Below, piece by piece: positions 60,093 through 64,000 of a stretch of 64,000 nt of DNA. This DNA is from Knoxdaviesia capensis (Eukaryota; Ascomycota; Sordariomycetes; Microascales; Gondwanamycetaceae). Every line of letters begins with the position of its first letter. The stretch's first letter is position 1. Location of the stretch: positions 921,755-985,754 of the forward strand of contig LNGK01000003.1 in assembly GCA_001510575.1 (NCBI GenBank), in the 5' to 3' direction. Under the pieces are notes generated by a model, which was not told where the DNA came from, ran no database searches, and saw nothing but the letters and a program-made list of their open reading frames with translations. Both the position numbers and the translations under genes were made by a program.

Positions 60093-60809
60093 TCACGCAG
60101 CCACGGCATCTTCGGCCGGTACCTTCGCCGCCGGCGTCACACTGTTCGCCACGCTCCCCTCAGCCTCCCCCTTCAAGCCATCCATCCACCGTCCAAACCC
60201 ATCAATCAGACTCCCTCCCATGGTCAACTTCACCAATGGCGCCAGCACGCCACCAAACGTCTCCCAGCAGGCATACTCCGTGACGCCCGCGCTGCCATCC
60301 GCCGGGGCCAGGAAATGCTGGATGCGCTCGGCATACAGCATGGTGGGCGCATAGTCGGCGTTCTTCCACGCCACGCGGTACCCCGTGCGCCCGGGGAACT
60401 CGGTCGGGCCCAGCACGGTGACTTCGACAGTCGCGGGCGAGGTCACGAAGCGGTTCATCACGGCGGTGAACACGGCGCGCGAGCCGAGCCGCAACACGGT
60501 GTCATCGGACGCCTCCAGGAACGCCTGCAGGGGTGCATCGGCGGGGGCGACCTGTGGCGGCGGCCCGGGGCGCAGCATGCGCGCGGCGGGGACGAAGGTG
60601 TTCCACTTCGGGTAGGCCGCGGTGGCGAGGGCGGCGGCGAGGCATGCGAGCGGCGGCGCGGCGATGACGGTGGCGCAGGCGACGGAGAATGTGCCGCGCA
60701 GGGCCGGGTTGTGGGTCGGCATGGGCAGCGGGCCGGTGAGCAGCGGGGGTTGGTGGGCGGGGAGCGGCGGGCCGGCGGCGGCGGCGGCGGGTTGGACGGG
60801 GGCGGCCAT
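60093..60809 (-). CDS. SRPBCC/START-like domain protein
   Basis: Single exon, 238 residues. Upstream in-frame codons have no ATG, so the start is ATG at 60809. A Pro/Ala-rich first ~40 residues precede a SRPBCC (polyketide cyclase/START-like) fold: GTFSVACATVIAAPP, YPKWNTFVP, RLGSRAVFTAVMN, VTVLGPTEFPGRTGYRVAWK and, near the end, TEYACWETFGGVLAPLVKLT followed by the long C-terminal helix with FGRWMDGLKG. Such proteins bind small hydrophobic molecules in a deep pocket. In fungi many are uncharacterised. The gene converges with the ATPase gene, and no pathway link is evident. Confidence 0.85.
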   Translation of the reverse strand: MAAPVQPAAAAAGPPLPAHQPPLLTGPLPMPTHNPALRGTFSVACATVIAAPPLACLAAALATAAYPKWNTFVPAARMLRPGPPPQVAPADAPLQAFLEASDDTVLRLGSRAVFTAVMNRFVTSPATVEVTVLGPTEFPGRTGYRVAWKNADYAPTMLYAERIQHFLAPADGSAGVTEYACWETFGGVLAPLVKLTMGGSLIDGFGRWMDGLKGEAEGSVANSVTPAAKVPAEDAVAA

Positions 60810-60972
60810 CTGGGTGGGTGTGTGGTGTGGTGATTTGCCAGTCGTGGGGGCACGGTCTGGGGCCAAGGTTCAAATCCGGGGAGGTCGTAGGGGATAGATG
60901 GACAGAGGAAAAGGAAAGGCGGATGGTGAGAGTGTATATTCCTGTGAAAGGAAGTCAGGGAGAGACGGTGGG

Positions 60973-60980
60973 TATATATG
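60973..60980 (-). promoter_or_regulatory. Putative TATA box of the SRPBCC gene
   Basis: An alternating TATATA core about 165 nt upstream of the ATG at 60809 on the minus strand. Confidence 0.35.
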
Positions 60981-61690
60981 TAAGTTACGAGGATATCTCG
61001 TCCTGAAGATCGGCTGGAGCGCTCTTATCGCTTCGGCGGCTAACAGGGATCGGGCCCTCGCACTCCCGGGAGGAAACAGCGGGGGAATGCGCAGGGGTCT
61101 TCTATCCCAGCTTTTGCTCACAAGAGCTGAAAGAGACAGAGGAAGCACGCCCAGTTTGATTCTCTGATAATGCTGATGATGCTCTCCCTCCCAGGACCCG
61201 ATGATACCCATGGGATCGTGCACACAGAGGAAGTCCTCGGGCGGCGTGCTTGGAACGATCGGAAGTCGGGACAATCCACGCCCCGGCCTACGTCCATCGA
61301 CCCGGGTTAGGGTTCGGGTTTGCGCGTGGGGGGTAAACGGCTGCGTGAAGTGGTACTGGGGCGGCGGTGAGTGGAAGAGACTTGGCATTGTTCTCGATCG
61401 GGGATGGGAGGATGGATATGGCGTGGGCCTGAGGAGTCTGGTGCGATAAGACGGACAGCCCTGTCCAGTGGTCCAGTGGTGGGTGCCACCAAAAGTGTGT
61501 CCAAGAAAGGGTCGTTCCTCAGGCTGGTATCACGATGATCAGATGCAGCTTGTCCGCGGTCAGATCGCGATACCGAGGCCTTTCGCGCACTCCACACCCA
61601 TCTACACGCGAAAGCCGGGCGATGCGCTACACGTACATACGACCACACACCACTGAAGACGGAGAGTTCACACATCGACCCAGACCGCGA

Positions 61691-61714
61691 CAGCCAGCAG
61701 CCAGCAGCCAGCAG
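61691..61714. repeat. CAGCCAG heptanucleotide repeat
   Basis: Three units and a partial fourth. Confidence 0.85.
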
Positions 61715-62117
61715 ATCAGATATCCACCTGCCAGACGCCAGGCTTCGGACACGCACGGGAGCTTGGGGTGCGGCTGAACGCCCCCGCCAGACCTTCACGT
61801 TTGGCTAGGTGGGACGAACAAAAAACCAGAGTTGGCTGGACCTGGGCTTCCCGTTCTCCTGGCCCTCCTTTTCCTGCTCTGGGTTACTTAGCTTGCTGTG
61901 TCTCGCCTTACCTCCGTTCACAGCAGACCGCAGCGTCGCCTATTGGCGGAGAAAACGAGGCCAGCGAAGGTCGCACACCCGACTCCGCCGCTCGCCCCGC
62001 TATGCCCTACACAGGTAGGCTTTGCGAGAAATACATGGCGGGAGGCAGTCATGTCATCTCGACCTCAGGTTTCTCACGATGCCAGCTCGTCGGAGGGGAA
62101 TGGGAGGCGAGACGAGG

Positions 62118-62124
62118 TATAAAG
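62118..62124 (+). promoter_or_regulatory. Putative TATA box of the HET gene
   Basis: TATAAAG about 160 nt before the ATG at 62284. Confidence 0.45.
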
Positions 62125-62283
62125 GGGAGGGAGGGCCCTGTTGTTGTTGTTAGATTTCGTGTTCTGTCTCTTTGGTAGTCAGAGACGCATGTGGTTTTCC
62201 TCTGCCGCTTGACACTGCCCGGTTGATGCTGCCTTGATACCATCTACGTGCAACCATCCGCTGCCAACCCCAACAACCCTAAG

Positions 62284-64000
62284 ATGCGCAAGCTGTTCAA
62301 GAAGAAAAAGGACAAGCCCGACAATGCGCTGGTCGGCCCGCCGCCGGCCGCCTACGGCTACAACAGCCCCAACCCCCCGACGTACCAGCGCGGTGCTGCC
62401 GCCCCGCCCAGCTTTGTCGTGCTGCCGCACCGGCCCGCCGCCGGCCCAAGCTACGAGCCCTACCGCCCACAGGGCTACCAGCCGCGCACCGGCTTCCCGC
62501 CGTTCCCGGCGCGGCCGCCGATGCCCTACGCCAACTCGCCCGCCAGCACACGCGTGACCGAGGTGCACGAGTCCGACGACGAGGGCGACCGGCCGACACC
62601 CGCGACGCCGCGGACACCGCCCAGCGACTCCGACCGCCGCAGCGTGGGCTCAGCCGGGAGCCCCGACGGCGACGACATCTTCGACTTCGACATGAACCAG
62701 CGCTTCCAGCTGCTGGAGCCCGACAGGCGGCCGCCGTGGTACATCGCCGGCACCGTCAACCCGGACCTGCTCGACAAGGAGTCGCCGCACTTCCTGTGCG
62801 CCACGTGCCGCCGCATCAACTTCGCCAGCATCATCTCGGCGGCGGCGACCAACCGCCACCCCAGGGCGTCCGAGTTCATCATCCTCGGCCCGCTGGTCGG
62901 CATCCTGCAGAAGTTCACCAAGTGCGGCTTCTGCAACCTGATCTTCCGCATGGCGGCGCTCGAGAACCTCTAGAACGCGCGCGGCCGAATCCCGGACGAC
63001 GACGACCGCCGCCTGGCGCTGCTGCGCGGCATGATGGACGAGCGGCTCGACGAGCTGTACTACCTGTACCCGATCCTCGTCGACATGAACCGCGTGCCGG
63101 CGCTGTTCCTCGCGCGCAACGTGTGGTCGCAGCCGGCCAACACCGCCGGCACGTCGTTCACCATCCGCCCCGAGCGCCACATGGGCATCCGCCTCGTGCA
63201 CCCCACCTACCCGGCCTTCGGCCGCCTGACCACGCCAACCAAGATCGACGTCGAGTGGATCCGCAACGAGCTGGCCGAGTGCGACAGCCGCGCCGTGCGC
63301 GCGCCGTGGCGCCACCGCCACGCCATCCGCGCCATCGACACCGAGGCCATGTGCATCCGCACCGTCGCGGACGGCGAGCGCTACACAACGCTGAGCTACA
63401 CGTGGGGCGGCGTGCAGAAGTTCCTGCTGGAGAAGAAGCTGCTGGCGGCGCTGCAGCGGCCGCACGCGCTCGAGCAGGTGTGGCAGCTGGTGGCCAAGAC
63501 CATCCGCGACGCCGTCAGCCTGGTGCGGGCGCTGGGCGAGCGGCTGATCTGGGTCGACGCGCTGTGCATCGTGCAGGACGACGAGCTGGAGATGAGCCAG
63601 CAGATCGAGCAGATGGGCGCCATCTACCGCGAGAGCGTGCTGACCATCCAGGCGTGCTGCGGCGCCGACGCCGGCTACGGCCTGCCGGGGGTCGACGACG
63701 CCAGCCCGCGCAGGGTCGACCAGGTCATGACCGTCGCCGGCAAGCTGGTCATGTGCAACATGCTGCCCGGCGAGGACACCTTTGAGCGGTCGGTGTGGGC
63801 GTCGCGCGCGTGGACGCTGCAGGAGAAGATCCTGTCGCGCCGCATGCTGTCAATCGCGGACGACGTGGTGCAGTGGTGGTGCTGGCACACGTGCACGCCC
63901 GAGGACGCCCGCACCCAGCACACGGCGTGGCCGGTCGGCGGCGCCGACCAGGACATGATCTTCTACTCGGCCGACCACGACCTGGTGGTGTCGCGGCGCG
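62284..64000 (+). pseudogene. HET-domain protein gene interrupted by one in-frame TAG; runs off window
   Basis: ATG at 62284 opens 229 codons: a Lys-rich start (KLFKKKKDK), a Pro/Tyr-rich linker, an acidic stretch, then HFLCATCRRINF and CGFCNLIFRMAALENL. TAG at 62971-62973 follows, and the same frame stays open for at least another 1 kb. That part contains the heterokaryon-incompatibility (HET) domain: YTTLSYTWGG (63381-63410), LIWVDALCIVQDD (about 63544-63582) and SRAWTLQEKILSRRML (63805-63852). HET proteins trigger fungal cell death after non-self fusion. The two halves belong together, because the Cys-rich lead-in before the stop is the usual N-terminal part of such proteins. No splice sites remove the TAG cleanly. 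It may be a recent nonsense allele, a sequencing error, or a stop that is edited or read through. The 3' end is beyond the window. Confidence 0.82.

Larger units (their letters stand above)
60810..62283. other. Divergent intergenic region
   Basis: Promoter space for the SRPBCC gene (minus) and the HET gene (plus). Two putative TATA boxes are listed separately. It also holds a heptanucleotide CAGCCAG repeat (61691-61714) and a short TTAGGGTT-like stretch (about 61307-61314). No gene seen. Confidence 0.5.

Noticed and set aside
60810..60866. Upstream extension of the SRPBCC protein
   Set aside because: The longer frame begins with TTG, not ATG; the first ATG in frame is at 60809.
62920..62973. 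Short intron ending in the CTCTAG that would remove the TAG from the HET gene
   Set aside because: The only candidate donor (GTGCGG near 62922) is weak, and the removed sequence encodes the CGFC segment that looks conserved in HET proteins.
1..64000. tRNA genes, rRNA and CRISPR arrays
   Set aside because: I looked for GGTTCRA-type T-arms on both strands; the candidates (near 17410, 52050 and 60868) cannot form a T-stem. No rRNA-like or CRISPR-like spacing was seen.

Overview
The window looks like nuclear DNA of a filamentous ascomycete (Pezizomycotina). Genes have short GT-AG introns (about 50-110 nt) with CTAAC-like branch points, the coding DNA is GC-rich at third positions, promoters carry pyrimidine tracts and occasional TATA boxes, and the gene content (HET domain, Goodbye-NACHT STAND protein, SesB-like remnants, ENA-type Na+ ATPase) is typical of that group. 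I cannot place it more precisely. Gene density is low: ten apparently intact genes, one interrupted gene that runs off the right end, one transposase-related ORF and four decayed loci in 64 kb. Several kilobase-scale gaps hold only microsatellites and low-complexity DNA.

Left part (1-20.2 kb). A 7.2 kb gene-poor stretch is followed by a secreted GMC-family FAD oxidoreductase (7230-9193, +). Convergent to it is a three-exon gene (10412-11833, -) whose product closely resembles the bacterial 2-oxoglutarate-dependent ethylene-forming enzyme, with an added basic N-terminal extension. After a 6.4 kb gap comes a five-exon MFS transporter (18196-20146, +).

Middle part (21-35 kb). This is a transposon and incompatibility-type landscape. 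It holds a FAR1/Mutator-transposase-like DNA-binding ORF without a clear start next to an AT-rich block, then an intact 1650-residue STAND protein (27051-32294, Goodbye - NACHT - TPR-like - ZZ zinc finger). The STAND gene is flanked by three decayed copies of a SesB-like alpha/beta-hydrolase (one still with a recognisable NACHT domain) and followed by a broken Cys-rich (DUF3716-like) gene.

Right part (35-64 kb). It contains two small secreted proteins (35343-36458 and 39301-40188), a degenerate ~172-bp tandem repeat (40.4-41.0 kb), a single-span membrane protein with a Ser/Thr/Ala-rich N-terminal half (43791-45380), an F-box protein (48288-49343), an ENA-type P-type ATPase (55554-59376), a SRPBCC/START-like protein (60093-60809, -), and a HET-domain gene starting at 62284. 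The HET gene runs off the window and is interrupted by one in-frame TAG.

There is no sign of an operon-like or biosynthetic cluster. The genes mostly read as independent housekeeping, stress and secretion functions around a central self/non-self-recognition island. The most interesting points are the eukaryotic ethylene-forming-enzyme homologue, the lone amber codon in the HET gene, and the intact STAND gene among its ruined neighbours.
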